Origin: Chitinophaga cymbidii
GTDB lineage: Bacteria; Bacteroidota; Bacteroidia; Chitinophagales; Chitinophagaceae
Direction: 5' to 3'
Length of the DNA stretch: 64,000 nt
Assembly: GCF_007992715.1 (NCBI RefSeq)
Contig: NZ_BKAU01000002.1
Location: forward strand, 124,001 to 188,000
The stretch's first letter is position 1; the number at the start of each line of letters is the position of its first letter. This document shows, piece by piece, positions 46,311-55,422 of the stretch. Under the pieces are notes generated by a model, which saw only the letters and a list, made by a program, of their open reading frames with translations, had not been told where the DNA came from and did no database searches. A program made the position numbers and the translations under genes.

Positions 46311-47774
46311 ATGGCGCCCGGATTACTCGTACTGTTCATCTGTTCGTATTTCTTTTTGCTGCTGCTGATCTCTTACCTCACCGGCCGCAAAGCGGACGCG
46401 CAATCCTATTTCATCGGCAACCGCAACTCCGTCTGGTACCTGGTGGCCATCGGCATGATCAGCGATTCTTTGTCCGGCGTCACGTTCATTTCCGTGCCCG
46501 GCAAGGTAGGCACCGGCGCTTTCGCATACCTGCAAACGGTGCTCGGTTATGCCTTCGGCTATGTGGTGATCGGCATGGTGCTGCTGCCGCTGTATTACAG
46601 CCGCCATCTTACCTCTATCTACACTTATCTGCAGCAACGCTTCGGCCCGCTCACGCAGAAGATGGGCGCGGTGTTCTTCATCCTTTCCCGGCTCACAGGC
46701 TCCGCGGCCCGCCTGTTTGTGGTCACCGGCGTGTTACAGCTTTTTATGTTCGATCATTATCATGTGCCATTCGCTTTGTCCGTTACCATTATGATCGCGC
46801 TGATGCTCGTGTATACTTATCGTGGCGGCATCAAAACGCTGGTATGGACGGATACGCTGCAATCTGTTTTCCTGGTGGCGGCCGTGGTGATCACCATCGT
46901 GATGATCACAAAAGATCTCGGGTGGGACTTCGGCGGGCTGGTCAGTAACATTGTTCGCAGCGAAAAGGCTACAGTATTTTTCTGGGACTGGAAGCAGCCG
47001 GATTTTTTTCCGAAGGAATTTTTTGGCGGGATGATGATAGCGGTAACGATGACGGGGCTGGATCAGAATATGATGCAGAAGAACCTCAGCTGCCGCACGC
47101 TCCGCGAAGCGAAGAAGAACGTCTATTCCTTCGGCGTCATGCAGCTGGTAGTGCATATATTCCTGCTGTCGCTCGGCGTGCTGCTATATGAGTTCATCCG
47201 CGCCCACGGCATGCAGATGCCCGCGGGAACGGACAGCATCTTCCCGCTGGTGGCGTTGAACGGTCTTGGTACTTTTGCCGCGGTTGCATTCGTAGCGGGC
47301 CTCCTCGGGGCAACCTTTTCCAGCGCGGACAGCGTACTCACTACATTGACCACTTCATTTTACATCGATATACTCGGTTACAGTACGGAAGATATGGACG
47401 GGCGGAAGAAGCGACTGCGGCAGCGCATTCACATCGCCTGCGCGGTGTTGCTGCTGCTGACGGTGCTGCTTTTTAAAGCCTTTAATCAAAGCGCGGTGAT
47501 CGATACCGTACTGTTCCTCTCCACCATCACCTACGGCCCCATGCTGGGCCTGTTCGCGTTCGGCATACTGAGCCGGCGCAAGGCGCCGGACGGCGCTTCT
47601 ATCCCGGTGTGCATCATCGCGCCCCTGATCTGTTTTATCCTGAAAAAATATTCCGCGGAGTGGTTCGGCGGATACAGATTCGGTAACGAGCTGCTGATCC
47701 TGAACGGCGCATTGACGTACGCGGGCCTGTGGCTGTGCGCACAAAGCAGCATAACGCGGCCCTCACTCCGGTAA
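46311..47774 (+). CDS. sodium:solute symporter family protein
   Basis: A 487-residue membrane transporter of the SSS family with about 13 helices. Landmarks: SYFIGNRNSVWYLVAIGMISDSLSG in the first helices (sodium site region), GLLGATFSSADSVLTTLTTSF, and TYGPMLGLFAFG. The substrate cannot be read from sequence; relatives carry sugars, carboxylates, amino acids or sialic acid. The gene begins ten bases after the small barrel gene, suggesting a shared message. A second, only distantly similar SSS gene lies at 52943-54322 on the other strand. Confidence 0.88.
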   Translation: MAPGLLVLFICSYFFLLLLISYLTGRKADAQSYFIGNRNSVWYLVAIGMISDSLSGVTFISVPGKVGTGAFAYLQTVLGYAFGYVVIGMVLLPLYYSRHLTSIYTYLQQRFGPLTQKMGAVFFILSRLTGSAARLFVVTGVLQLFMFDHYHVPFALSVTIMIALMLVYTYRGGIKTLVWTDTLQSVFLVAAVVITIVMITKDLGWDFGGLVSNIVRSEKATVFFWDWKQPDFFPKEFFGGMMIAVTMTGLDQNMMQKNLSCRTLREAKKNVYSFGVMQLVVHIFLLSLGVLLYEFIRAHGMQMPAGTDSIFPLVALNGLGTFAAVAFVAGLLGATFSSADSVLTTLTTSFYIDILGYSTEDMDGRKKRLRQRIHIACAVLLLLTVLLFKAFNQSAVIDTVLFLSTITYGPMLGLFAFGILSRRKAPDGASIPVCIIAPLICFILKKYSAEWFGGYRFGNELLILNGALTYAGLWLCAQSSITRPSLR

Positions 47775-47812
47775 AAAATTGTAGTTTAGATAAACAAAAA
47801 AAAGAACAGCAG

Positions 47813-48511
47813 ATGAATGAGTCGTTAAAGAACCTGAAAGATCGTGACTGGACGGAAACCAAAGCCCATTCCAGCTGGCAGATCTTCAAGATCATGGCAG
47901 AGTTTGTGGAAGGGTTTGAAGTGTTGGCGAAGATCGGGCCCTGCATTTCTATTTTCGGGTCCGCGCGCACGCGGGAAGGCAATCCTTATTATGACCTGGC
48001 CTGTGAAATTGCGGAGCGCCTCGCTACCGATGGCTTCGGTATTATTTCCGGCGGCGGCCCCGGCATCATGGAAGCCGCCAACAAAGGCGCGCAGAAGGCC
48101 AACGGCAAAAGCGTGGGACTGAACATCACGCTGCCGCATGAGCAATATCCCAACAGTTTTATTGATTATGACAAGAGCATCAACTTCGATTACTTTTTTG
48201 TACGCAAGGTGATGTTCGCCAAATATTCACAGGGCTTCGTAATGATGCCCGGAGGCTTCGGCACGATGGACGAGTTCTTTGAAGTGGCGACGCTTATCCA
48301 GACGAAAAAAATGACGGAAACGCCGCTGGTGCTGGTAGGGAAAGCCTATTGGTCCGGTTTGCTGGAATGGATCAGCGCGGTGATGATGAAGAAAGAAAGC
48401 AATATTCACCCGGAAGATCTGGACCTGCTGAAAGTGTTCGACACCGCCGATGAAGTGGTGGAGTACTTCCGGGTATTCTACACCACCAACAAGCTGCGGC
48501 CCAACTTCTAA
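47813..48511 (+). CDS. LOG family protein (TIGR00730-type)
   Basis: A 232-residue protein with the two nucleotide/phosphate motifs of the LOG family: GGGPGIMEA in the first half and PGGFGTMDE in the second, on a Rossmann-like fold. LOG enzymes release cytokinin-type bases by hydrolysing the nucleoside monophosphate, and bacterial members often act as general nucleotide 5'-monophosphate phosphoribohydrolases. I use ATG 47813; an upstream extension from 47729 overlaps the symporter gene. Its physiological substrate is open. Confidence 0.9.
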   Translation: MNESLKNLKDRDWTETKAHSSWQIFKIMAEFVEGFEVLAKIGPCISIFGSARTREGNPYYDLACEIAERLATDGFGIISGGGPGIMEAANKGAQKANGKSVGLNITLPHEQYPNSFIDYDKSINFDYFFVRKVMFAKYSQGFVMMPGGFGTMDEFFEVATLIQTKKMTETPLVLVGKAYWSGLLEWISAVMMKKESNIHPEDLDLLKVFDTADEVVEYFRVFYTTNKLRPNF

Positions 48512-48550
48512 GGCGGTCCCGTTAAGATACCATGAAAAGGCATCCATGCC

Positions 48551-48580
48551 TTGCTGCCTCCCGATTATTGCGTAGGTTTG
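48551..48580 (+). promoter_or_regulatory. Bacteroidota-type promoter of the O-methyltransferase gene
   Basis: TTG (48551), 19-base spacer, TAGGTTTG (48573-48580): a perfect match to the sigma-ABfr pattern. It overlaps the longer ORF start at 48532 and thus fixes the start at 48595, with a leader of roughly a dozen bases. Confidence 0.72.
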
Positions 48581-48594
48581 CAAAAAAACAGGGC

Positions 48595-49236
48595 ATGGAG
48601 GTAATACCGCAGGACATTCAGGCGTTTGCAGAACAATACAGCACACCGGAACCGGAGCTGCTGTACCGTTTACACCGGGAGACTTACCTGAAGGTAGACC
48701 AGCCTCATATGCTCAGCGGCCATGTGCAGGGCCGTTTCCTGACGATGGTCAGCCAGATGCTGCGCCCACGGCGGATACTGGAGATCGGTACATACACCGG
48801 CTACTCCGCGATCTGCCTCGCGCAGGGCCTCACGGAAGACGGCATTTTGCACACGATCGATATCAACGAAGAACTGGAAGCCATGTCGTCCCGCTACTTT
48901 GCATCAGCGGGCCTCAGCGGAAAGATCGTGCAGCATACCGGGAAGGCCGCTGAAATTATACCGCAGCTGGATGAGGTGTTCGACCTTGTTTTTGTGGATG
49001 CGGATAAAGCGGGCTACACCGGGTACTACGATCTCGTGTGGGACAAGCTCCGGCCCGGCGGTTTCATGCTGGCCGATAACGTGCTGTACCACGGTGAAGT
49101 AGTGCTGGCGGAAAGTGAGCAAAGCAACAACGCAAAAGCCATGGTCCGCTTTGCCGAAAAAGCCATTGCAGACGAGCGCGCCGAAACATTGCTGCTCACG
49201 CTGCGCGACGGATTGATGCTGATCCGCAAGAAATAA
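48595..49236 (+). CDS. class I SAM-dependent O-methyltransferase
   Basis: A 213-residue protein of the catechol/caffeoyl-CoA O-methyltransferase-like family (COG4122). The SAM site is LEIGTYTGYSAICLA, followed by HTIDINEE and the metal/acceptor region FVDADKAGY, then GGFMLADNVLYHG, the standard order for these divalent-metal-dependent enzymes. I choose ATG 48595 because a promoter overlaps the longer reading frame. Acceptor unknown; bacterial members methylate catechols, phenols or tRNA hydroxyuridine (TrmR-like). Normal family length. Confidence 0.88.
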   Translation: MEVIPQDIQAFAEQYSTPEPELLYRLHRETYLKVDQPHMLSGHVQGRFLTMVSQMLRPRRILEIGTYTGYSAICLAQGLTEDGILHTIDINEELEAMSSRYFASAGLSGKIVQHTGKAAEIIPQLDEVFDLVFVDADKAGYTGYYDLVWDKLRPGGFMLADNVLYHGEVVLAESEQSNNAKAMVRFAEKAIADERAETLLLTLRDGLMLIRKK

Positions 49237-49258
49237 GCCCATTAAATTCAATATATAC

Positions 49259-50599
49259 ATGCAAGTAAAGTCATACTGCCTGGCGATCTGTATGGTGATC
49301 TGTAGCGCCGCCACGGCCACAGCACAAAACATCAGCACCACACAGTACATAGACAGGTACAAAGGCATCGCGATGGAAGAAATGCGCCGCTCCGGCGTGC
49401 CCGCCGCCATCAAGCTCGCACAAGGCATCCTGGAAACGCAGTCCGGCAACGGCTGGCTGGTGCTCAACTCCAACAACCACTTCGGTATAAAATGCAAGAA
49501 TAACTGGACCGGCAAAAGCGTTAACTACGACGATGATGCCCGCGATGAATGTTTCCGCAAATATGATTCTCCGGAAGACTCCTGGAAAGACCATTCGGAT
49601 TTCCTGCGCAACAATCCCCGTTATAAATTTTTGTTCGACTACAAGCCGGATGATTACAAGTCCTGGGCCTACGGCCTCAAAACGGCAGGTTACGCCACCA
49701 GCAGGACCTATCCGCAGCAGCTTATCCAGATCATAGAAAACTATAACCTTCAGCAATACACGACGCTGGCCATGAGCAACCAGCCCATTCCCGAAGGGCC
49801 CGTGTTTGTAGCCGCGCCCCCCGCTGCGCCGCCGCGTGAATCCGCCGCCGCACGGGAAGATTATGAGCCGGTGAAAGTGAACTATCCGCAGAACACCGTA
49901 TTTAAGATCAACGGCAAGAAGGTGATCTATGTAAAGGAAGGCACCGCGCTGATACAGGTCGCCAACGCGCATAGGATCCGCCTCAGCAACCTGCTCAAAA
50001 TGAACGACCTCGCGGAAGACGTGCCGCTGGAAAAAGATATGCTCATCTTTCTGCAAGGCAAAAGCAAGAAAGGCAAAAACGATTTCCATGTGGTAACTCC
50101 CGGCGAAACGCTGCACGATATTGCACAGGCGGAAGGCGTACAGCTGCGCTGGCTGCGCAAGCGCAACAAGATGGAAGAAGGCGATCAGCCTGCCGCCGGT
50201 GAAAAGATCGTGCTGGACGGATATGCGTCTTCAAAGCCAAGGCTTGGCAGCAACTCCGTGGCGAAGGTAGACGAGCACAAAGACCTCGAGCCGAAAAAAA
50301 TCATCAAAGACATCCGCGAAGAAATAGAAAAAGCAAATAACGCCCCGGTGGCCGCACAGGAAGCGCCCGCGGCTCCGCCCGTGGCAACGCCCAAGCCCAG
50401 GCCTGGCGGCCTTCCCCCGGAAATGGTGGAAGACCTGAAGAAGATCGGCACCGAGGGGCAGTATCACACGGTGGCGGAAAAGGAAACGCTGTACAGTATT
50501 TCAAAGAAATATAACATTACCGTGGCCCAGTTGCAGGCATGGAACAACCTGTCTGACAACGGTATCAAAATCGGCCAGCAACTGATTGTTCGAAAATAA
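49259..50599 (+). CDS. exported glucosaminidase with LysM repeats
   Basis: A 446-residue cell-wall enzyme. Signal peptide (CLAICMVICSAATATAQ), then a glucosaminidase/FlgJ-like domain (about 30-165) with AIKLAQGILETQSGNG, where the Glu is the likely catalytic acid, and NNHFGIKCKNNW. Two LysM-like modules at about 220-265 and 275-325 follow, then a Pro/Ala-rich linker and a clear C-terminal LysM (YHTVAEKETLYSISKKYNITVAQLQAWN). It probably cuts peptidoglycan N-acetylglucosamine linkages during growth or separation. It is followed four bases later by hpt; the two are likely co-transcribed. Confidence 0.9.
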   Translation: MQVKSYCLAICMVICSAATATAQNISTTQYIDRYKGIAMEEMRRSGVPAAIKLAQGILETQSGNGWLVLNSNNHFGIKCKNNWTGKSVNYDDDARDECFRKYDSPEDSWKDHSDFLRNNPRYKFLFDYKPDDYKSWAYGLKTAGYATSRTYPQQLIQIIENYNLQQYTTLAMSNQPIPEGPVFVAAPPAAPPRESAAAREDYEPVKVNYPQNTVFKINGKKVIYVKEGTALIQVANAHRIRLSNLLKMNDLAEDVPLEKDMLIFLQGKSKKGKNDFHVVTPGETLHDIAQAEGVQLRWLRKRNKMEEGDQPAAGEKIVLDGYASSKPRLGSNSVAKVDEHKDLEPKKIIKDIREEIEKANNAPVAAQEAPAAPPVATPKPRPGGLPPEMVEDLKKIGTEGQYHTVAEKETLYSISKKYNITVAQLQAWNNLSDNGIKIGQQLIVRK

Positions 50600-50603
50600 T
50601 ACC

Positions 50604-51137
50604 ATGACGATACAAGTACATGACAAGCGGTTTGAGCCTTACATTGCTGAAACCGAATTGCAGCAGCGCATCCGGGAGCTGGCGTACGAGCTGAGCCATG
50701 ACCTCGAGGGCAAAAAGCCCCTGTTCATCGCTATCCTCAACGGATCGTTCATGTTTGCCGCCGATATTTTCAAATATCTTACGATAGAAGCGGAGATATC
50801 TTTTATCAAGCTCGCTTCGTACAAAGGCACCAAGTCCACCGGCAACGTGATCACCGCTATCGGCCTGGAAGAAGACCTGTTTGGCCGCACGGTGGTGATC
50901 CTGGAAGACATTGTAGACACCGGCAAAACGCTCAGCCAGTTCCTGCCGCAACTGCAGCACCAGCAGCCCCGGCAATTGCTGGTCGCCGCACTGCTTCACA
51001 AGCCCGATGCCACTACCCATCCCGTACAAATAGATTACCTCGGCTTCTCCGTGCCCAACAAATTCCTGCTCGGTTATGGGCTGGACTATGACGGTCTGGG
51101 GCGTAACCTGCCGGAGATTTATCAGTTGAGTGAGTGA
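50604..51137 (+). CDS. hpt: hypoxanthine phosphoribosyltransferase
   Basis: A 177-residue purine salvage enzyme that makes IMP or GMP from hypoxanthine or guanine and PRPP. The PRPP loop VVILEDIVDTGKTL is complete, and the upstream ILNGSFMFAADI and KLASYKGTKSTG segments match the active-site flexible loop. The C-terminal FSVPNKFLLGYGLDYDGLGRNLPEI is typical. ATG 50604 follows the LysM gene by four bases; a TTG-type extension from 50586 would overlap it. Confidence 0.94.
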   Translation: MTIQVHDKRFEPYIAETELQQRIRELAYELSHDLEGKKPLFIAILNGSFMFAADIFKYLTIEAEISFIKLASYKGTKSTGNVITAIGLEEDLFGRTVVILEDIVDTGKTLSQFLPQLQHQQPRQLLVAALLHKPDATTHPVQIDYLGFSVPNKFLLGYGLDYDGLGRNLPEIYQLSE

Positions 51138-51189
51138 TTGATTAAATATTTTCTTAATTTTATGTATCGTTGTATGAGATAATTTTACG

Positions 51190-52959
51190 ATGCATAAGTT
51201 CCTCATGCTGCTTTTCTGGGTATGCGGAAGTTTGATGTCAGCGGCACAACAGCGGGGATGGGTAACGGGGGCTGTGCAGGACAGCGTGAGCCACAATCCT
51301 GTACAGGGCGTGAAGGTCAGTATCTACCGGGATACGCCGAGCGTCAAAACAAACCAGTACGGGCTTTTTCGTATAGACCTGCCCGCGAACAGCACCCACC
51401 TCGTGTTTGAGCACCCCGGCTACCGGACCAAAATAGTGCCCCTGGACAACCACGATCGCATGCTCATTGAGCTGAGCCCTTTAACGGGCCAAAAGACGGA
51501 CAATTCCGCGGACATTGCCAAGGCAAAGGCCCGGGCGAGGTTTGCCCATAGCACAAACCCCAACTACGGGAATATCGGCATGGGGGCATCGTCCTTTTTT
51601 GATGAAACGTACGGCAAGCTGTACGAGAACAAGTTCGTGGAAACGGCCAAAAGCAGCGTTTCTTCTTTTGCGATGGACGTAGACCGCGCGGCGTACAGCA
51701 ACATGCGGCGCTTCGTAAAGCTGCGCAAGCCCATTCCCGTGGATGCCGTGCGCATAGAGGAACTGGTGAACTACTTCCATTATGCTTATCCCTTGCCGCG
51801 TAACGACAGCCTCTTCGCCATTTATTCCCATTATACGGACTGCCCCTGGAACAATAAGCACCGCCTGCTGGAGATCGCCGTGCGGGCGCAGCGGATAGCG
51901 ATAGACAGCCTGCCGGCCAGCAATCTTGTTTTCCTGATCGATATATCCGGTTCTATGGGCACGGCTAACAAGCTGCCCCTTTTGCAGGCGGCTTTCCGGG
52001 TGCTGGTGCAGAACCTGCGGCCGAGGGACCGTGTGGCCATCGTGGCATATGCGGGTACGCCTGGACTGGTATTGCCCTGCACGCCGGGGCATCAGAAGGA
52101 AAAGATCCTCAACGCGATCGATTACCTCAGCGCGGGCGGCGCCACAGCCGGCGAAGCCGCCATCAGGATGGCCTACCAGATCGCGGAGGAAAATTTCATT
52201 CCCAATGGCAACAACCGCGTGATCATGGCTACAGACGGCGATTTCAACGTGGGGCAAACGAGTGATCAGGACATGGAGGACCTCATCCTGCTAAAAAAAG
52301 AAAGCGGCGTATTGCTCACCTGCCTTGGCTTCGGCATGAAGGATTACAAGGATTCAAAGCTGGAAACGCTGGCCAGCAAAGGCAATGGCAACTTCGCTTA
52401 TATCGATGACCTGGAGGAGGCCAACAAGGTTTTTGCCCGTGAATTCGGCAGCACGCTATTCACCATCGCCAAGGACGTACGCGCGCAGGTGGAGTTCAAC
52501 TCCGCCAGGGTAAAGGCTTACCGGCTGATCGGGTATGAAAATAAAATACTGAAGGAAGATAACAGCAACGGTGAAAAGATCGTGGGAGGAATTGTCGGAT
52601 CGGGGCATTGCGTGGTGGCTTTGTACGAAATAGAACCGGCGGAACCTGATCCGGAGGGCGTGCTTTCTGCCGTAAAGATATGGTACCGTACCCCTGTAGA
52701 TACTACGCTGCATTCCCTGTGGCAATCCGTCACCGGCCGGCCGCAGCAATTCTCCGCGGCGTCATCCGACTTCCGGTTTGCCGCGTCCGTGGCCTTGTTC
52801 GGGATGCTGCTGCGGAAGTCGCAATACGCGGGTGAGGGAAATGTGCGCATGGTAACGGATATGGCTAAACGGTCGTTGGGGCCAGACAAGGAAGGATACC
52901 GTAAAGAATTTCTGAAGCTGATAAAAATGGTGAAGAAAAATGCTAGTTGGTTGAAATAG
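51190..52959 (+). CDS. YfbK-like VWA protein with N-terminal carboxypeptidase-regulatory-like domain
   Basis: A 589-residue exported protein. After a signal peptide (MLLFWVCGSLMSAAQ) comes a small beta-sandwich of the carboxypeptidase-regulatory/CarboxypepD_reg-like type (GAVQDSVSHNPVQGVKVSIY, about 25-95), a YfbK N-terminal region (FAMDVDRAAYSNMRRF, then VRIEELVNYFHYAYP), and a von Willebrand A domain with metal site DISGS and ATDGDFNVG. Such proteins are frequent and uncharacterised in Bacteroidota; surface binding is plausible. Its last 17 bases overlap the end of the convergent symporter gene. Confidence 0.87.
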   Translation: MHKFLMLLFWVCGSLMSAAQQRGWVTGAVQDSVSHNPVQGVKVSIYRDTPSVKTNQYGLFRIDLPANSTHLVFEHPGYRTKIVPLDNHDRMLIELSPLTGQKTDNSADIAKAKARARFAHSTNPNYGNIGMGASSFFDETYGKLYENKFVETAKSSVSSFAMDVDRAAYSNMRRFVKLRKPIPVDAVRIEELVNYFHYAYPLPRNDSLFAIYSHYTDCPWNNKHRLLEIAVRAQRIAIDSLPASNLVFLIDISGSMGTANKLPLLQAAFRVLVQNLRPRDRVAIVAYAGTPGLVLPCTPGHQKEKILNAIDYLSAGGATAGEAAIRMAYQIAEENFIPNGNNRVIMATDGDFNVGQTSDQDMEDLILLKKESGVLLTCLGFGMKDYKDSKLETLASKGNGNFAYIDDLEEANKVFAREFGSTLFTIAKDVRAQVEFNSARVKAYRLIGYENKILKEDNSNGEKIVGGIVGSGHCVVALYEIEPAEPDPEGVLSAVKIWYRTPVDTTLHSLWQSVTGRPQQFSAASSDFRFAASVALFGMLLRKSQYAGEGNVRMVTDMAKRSLGPDKEGYRKEFLKLIKMVKKNASWLK

Positions 52960-54322
52960 GCCGTTTCCACCCGTAGGTCCCCACAAGCATCCCTAGTATA
53001 CTGCTGAACAGTCCCACAAACAACGGCGGCATCACCGTATCCATCATCAAACTGACCAGATACCCCAACGTCCCCGCCGCAATAGATAACACCGCGCCCG
53101 CTTCATTAGACCTTTTCCAGTACAGGCCGGCAGTCAGCGGAATGAAAAGAGATACCAGGCTCAGCACGGAAGAAGAGGCCACCAACTCGTAAATATCCTG
53201 GCTGCCCAACGCCATGATCATAGACAGTGCGGACACGATTACCACGGATAAACGAATGATGCGCAACAGCTTCTGATCACTGATGTTGGCAAAAAGCGGG
53301 CGGATGATATTTTCCCCGAGCACCGTGGCCGGCGCCAGTATCGCGCCGCTGGTGGTGCTCATGATAGCGGAAAGCAGTGCGCCGAAGAACAGCACCTGTA
53401 TAAATAACGAACCGTGCTGCAGCACCATGTTCGGTAATATCTTTTCGTTGTCTGACATCAGCTCCGGGTACAATTGCTGCGCGCACAGCACGATCAGCAA
53501 AGGCATCAGCCCGATGACCAGGTACATGAGCGCGCCGAGGTAGGAAGAATGCTGCGCCACGCGCTCGCTCTTGCTGCTCATCAGCCGTTGAAATACGTCC
53601 TGCTGCGGAATGGAGCCCAGCCCGATAGTCATCCAGGCGGCTACATAGTTCATCCATCCTTTCCAGGTATGATCCGGAAAAAAGCGGAACGTGCCTTCGG
53701 GCGCCCTGTCCACCACGGTGGCCAATCCGCCCGCATCCTGCACCGCTATCCAGGTGATCACCACAATACCGATCACGATCATGATCGTCTGGATAAAATC
53801 GGTAACCGACACAGACCACATCCCGCCCATGTAAGTATAAGCCATCACGATCAATCCGCTGGCTACCATGGCAACGGACAGATCGATGCCCATCACCGTG
53901 TTTACCACAATGCCCATGGCTACGATCTGCGCCGCGATCCAGCCGAAGTAGGAGGGGATCATCAGCAGGGCGGAGATCACTTCGGCCTTGCGCCCGTACC
54001 GCACCTTGAAAAAATCGCAGAAAGTAAGGAGGTTGCTGCGGTATAATTTACGCGCATAGAACAAGCCCACCAGTAACAAACACAACGATGCCCCGAAAGG
54101 ATCTTCCATCACGCCCAATAAACCATGTTGCGCAAACTCGCTGGTAGCGCCCAGCATGGTTTCCGAACCGAACCAGGTGGCAAAGATCACGCAGGTGCTG
54201 ATGCCCAGCGGAAGGCTGCGCCCCGCCACCACAAAGTCGCTCGCGCTCTTTACCCGGCGTGCCGCCCATCGCCCGATCAGTACGGTGATCAGCAGGTAGA
54301 TCAATACGAATCCTGTAAGCAT
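52943..54322 (-). CDS. sodium:solute symporter family protein (SSS)
   Basis: A 459-residue SSS transporter starting at ATG 54322; the upstream extension to 54394 overlaps the next gene. First helices carry SASDFVVAGRSLPLGISTCVIFATWFGSETMLG, typical of the family, with the YTYMGGMWSV and SAIMSTTSGAILAPAT segments further on. About 13 helices. The substrate is not determinable. It overlaps the VWA gene tail to tail by 17 bases, so convergent transcripts will share complementary 3' ends. Confidence 0.88.
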   Translation of the reverse strand: MLTGFVLIYLLITVLIGRWAARRVKSASDFVVAGRSLPLGISTCVIFATWFGSETMLGATSEFAQHGLLGVMEDPFGASLCLLLVGLFYARKLYRSNLLTFCDFFKVRYGRKAEVISALLMIPSYFGWIAAQIVAMGIVVNTVMGIDLSVAMVASGLIVMAYTYMGGMWSVSVTDFIQTIMIVIGIVVITWIAVQDAGGLATVVDRAPEGTFRFFPDHTWKGWMNYVAAWMTIGLGSIPQQDVFQRLMSSKSERVAQHSSYLGALMYLVIGLMPLLIVLCAQQLYPELMSDNEKILPNMVLQHGSLFIQVLFFGALLSAIMSTTSGAILAPATVLGENIIRPLFANISDQKLLRIIRLSVVIVSALSMIMALGSQDIYELVASSSVLSLVSLFIPLTAGLYWKRSNEAGAVLSIAAGTLGYLVSLMMDTVMPPLFVGLFSSILGMLVGTYGWKRPISTN

Positions 54323-54372
54323 GCGGGAAAATAATAAAAAGAGTTCACATGATGATGAGGGCGCCGGATGCG

Positions 54373-55317
54373 CTATTTGATAATCCGGAAACAATGCCTC
54401 AGCAGCTTCCCCTGGAAGTCGAACGGCACGGTCTGCGCGGTGATGTTCCTGATGGAAGCCGCTTCAATGTTCGCTTCATCCAGTTCAAAACGACGGAGGT
54501 TGTTGGAGAAATAGATCACGCCGTCTTTCCGGGTGGCCAGCAATACTTTGTTGATCAGCGTCACATGGTCGCGCTGGATGTCCAGGAAATCTTTCATGCG
54601 CTTGCTGTTGGAGAAAGTGGGCGGATCAAGGATCACGAGGTCGTAGGTGTTCAGCTTCAGCTCGTCGAGATATTGCAGTACGTCCGCATGAATGTACTCG
54701 TGCTTTGCCGGATCGAACAGCCCGTTCAGGCGCATGTTCTCCTCCGCCCATTGCAGGTAGGTTTTGGAAAGGTCGATGGACGTAACGGTGGCGGCGCCGC
54801 CCGCTGCGGCGTATACGGAGAAGGAGCCGGTATAGCAGAAAAGGTTCAGCACTTTTTTGTCCCGCGCTTCTTCGCGCACCATGTGGCGGGTGATGCGGTG
54901 GTCGAGGAACAGGCCGCTGTCCAGGTAATCAGAAAGATTCACTTTGAATTTCAGCCCGTCTTCCTGTACGATCAGCTCTTCTTTGGAAAAATCCAGTTTT
55001 TCGTACTGGCTTTGCCGGTCCTGTTTACGTTGACGGGTGCGCAGGTAGAGATCGTCGCGGGAAACTTCCAGCACTTTGGCGACCACGTCCAGGCTGTGCT
55101 GCAGCCATTGTTCGTAGGCGTCATCATCGAGATTGTGCTGGCTCTGATATTCGGCTACGTATACTTTGTCCTCATACAACTCTATGATCAACGGAAATTC
55201 CGGCAGGTCGCGGTCATACAGCCGGAAGCAGGTGATCCCCTGCCGCCGGGCGGTTTTGCGGAGGTGCTTGAGCACTTTCGCCAGCCTGTTTTCGAACATC
55301 TGGAATTTGTCGGACAT
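54373..55317 (-). CDS. RlmI-like class I SAM methyltransferase (short form)
   Basis: A 314-residue COG1092-type methyltransferase. The N-terminal region (CFRLYDRDLPEFPLIIELY) is the beta-rich domain these shorter forms have instead of a PUA domain. The SAM domain shows DSGLFLDHR, LNLFCYTGSFSVYAAAGGA and the catalytic-region DLVILDPPTFSNSK. They are expected to methylate C5 of a cytosine in 23S rRNA. The start is set at ATG 55317, two bases from a predicted transcription start; ATG 55299 (MFENRLAK) is also credible and closer to relatives. A longer RlmI-like gene lies on the opposite side of dnaJ-grpE. Confidence 0.84.
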   Translation of the reverse strand: MSDKFQMFENRLAKVLKHLRKTARRQGITCFRLYDRDLPEFPLIIELYEDKVYVAEYQSQHNLDDDAYEQWLQHSLDVVAKVLEVSRDDLYLRTRQRKQDRQSQYEKLDFSKEELIVQEDGLKFKVNLSDYLDSGLFLDHRITRHMVREEARDKKVLNLFCYTGSFSVYAAAGGAATVTSIDLSKTYLQWAEENMRLNGLFDPAKHEYIHADVLQYLDELKLNTYDLVILDPPTFSNSKRMKDFLDIQRDHVTLINKVLLATRKDGVIYFSNNLRRFELDEANIEAASIRNITAQTVPFDFQGKLLRHCFRIIK

Positions 55318-55322
55318 GGGAG

Positions 55323-55353
55323 CAAAGATAGAAGGATTGGACATGGAGGGCAA
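55323..55353 (-). promoter_or_regulatory. Bacteroidota-type promoter of the short RlmI-like gene
   Basis: On the minus strand: TTG (55353-55351), 20-base spacer, TATCTTTG (55330-55323). Transcription would begin next to ATG 55317, so the message is leaderless or starts translation at ATG 55299. Confidence 0.65.
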
Positions 55354-55383
55354 CAAAAAGTGATCACGGTAAAGCCGTGTATT

Positions 55384-55412
55384 AAAAAGGCTGACCGTTC
55401 TTCCGGCCAGCC
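55384..55412 (-). terminator. intrinsic terminator after dnaJ
   Basis: Minus strand: GGCTGGCC, eight-base loop, GGTCAGCC (one G-U pair), then TTTTT. Ends the grpE-dnaJ transcript. Confidence 0.82.
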
Positions 55413-55422
55413 CTGGTATATT

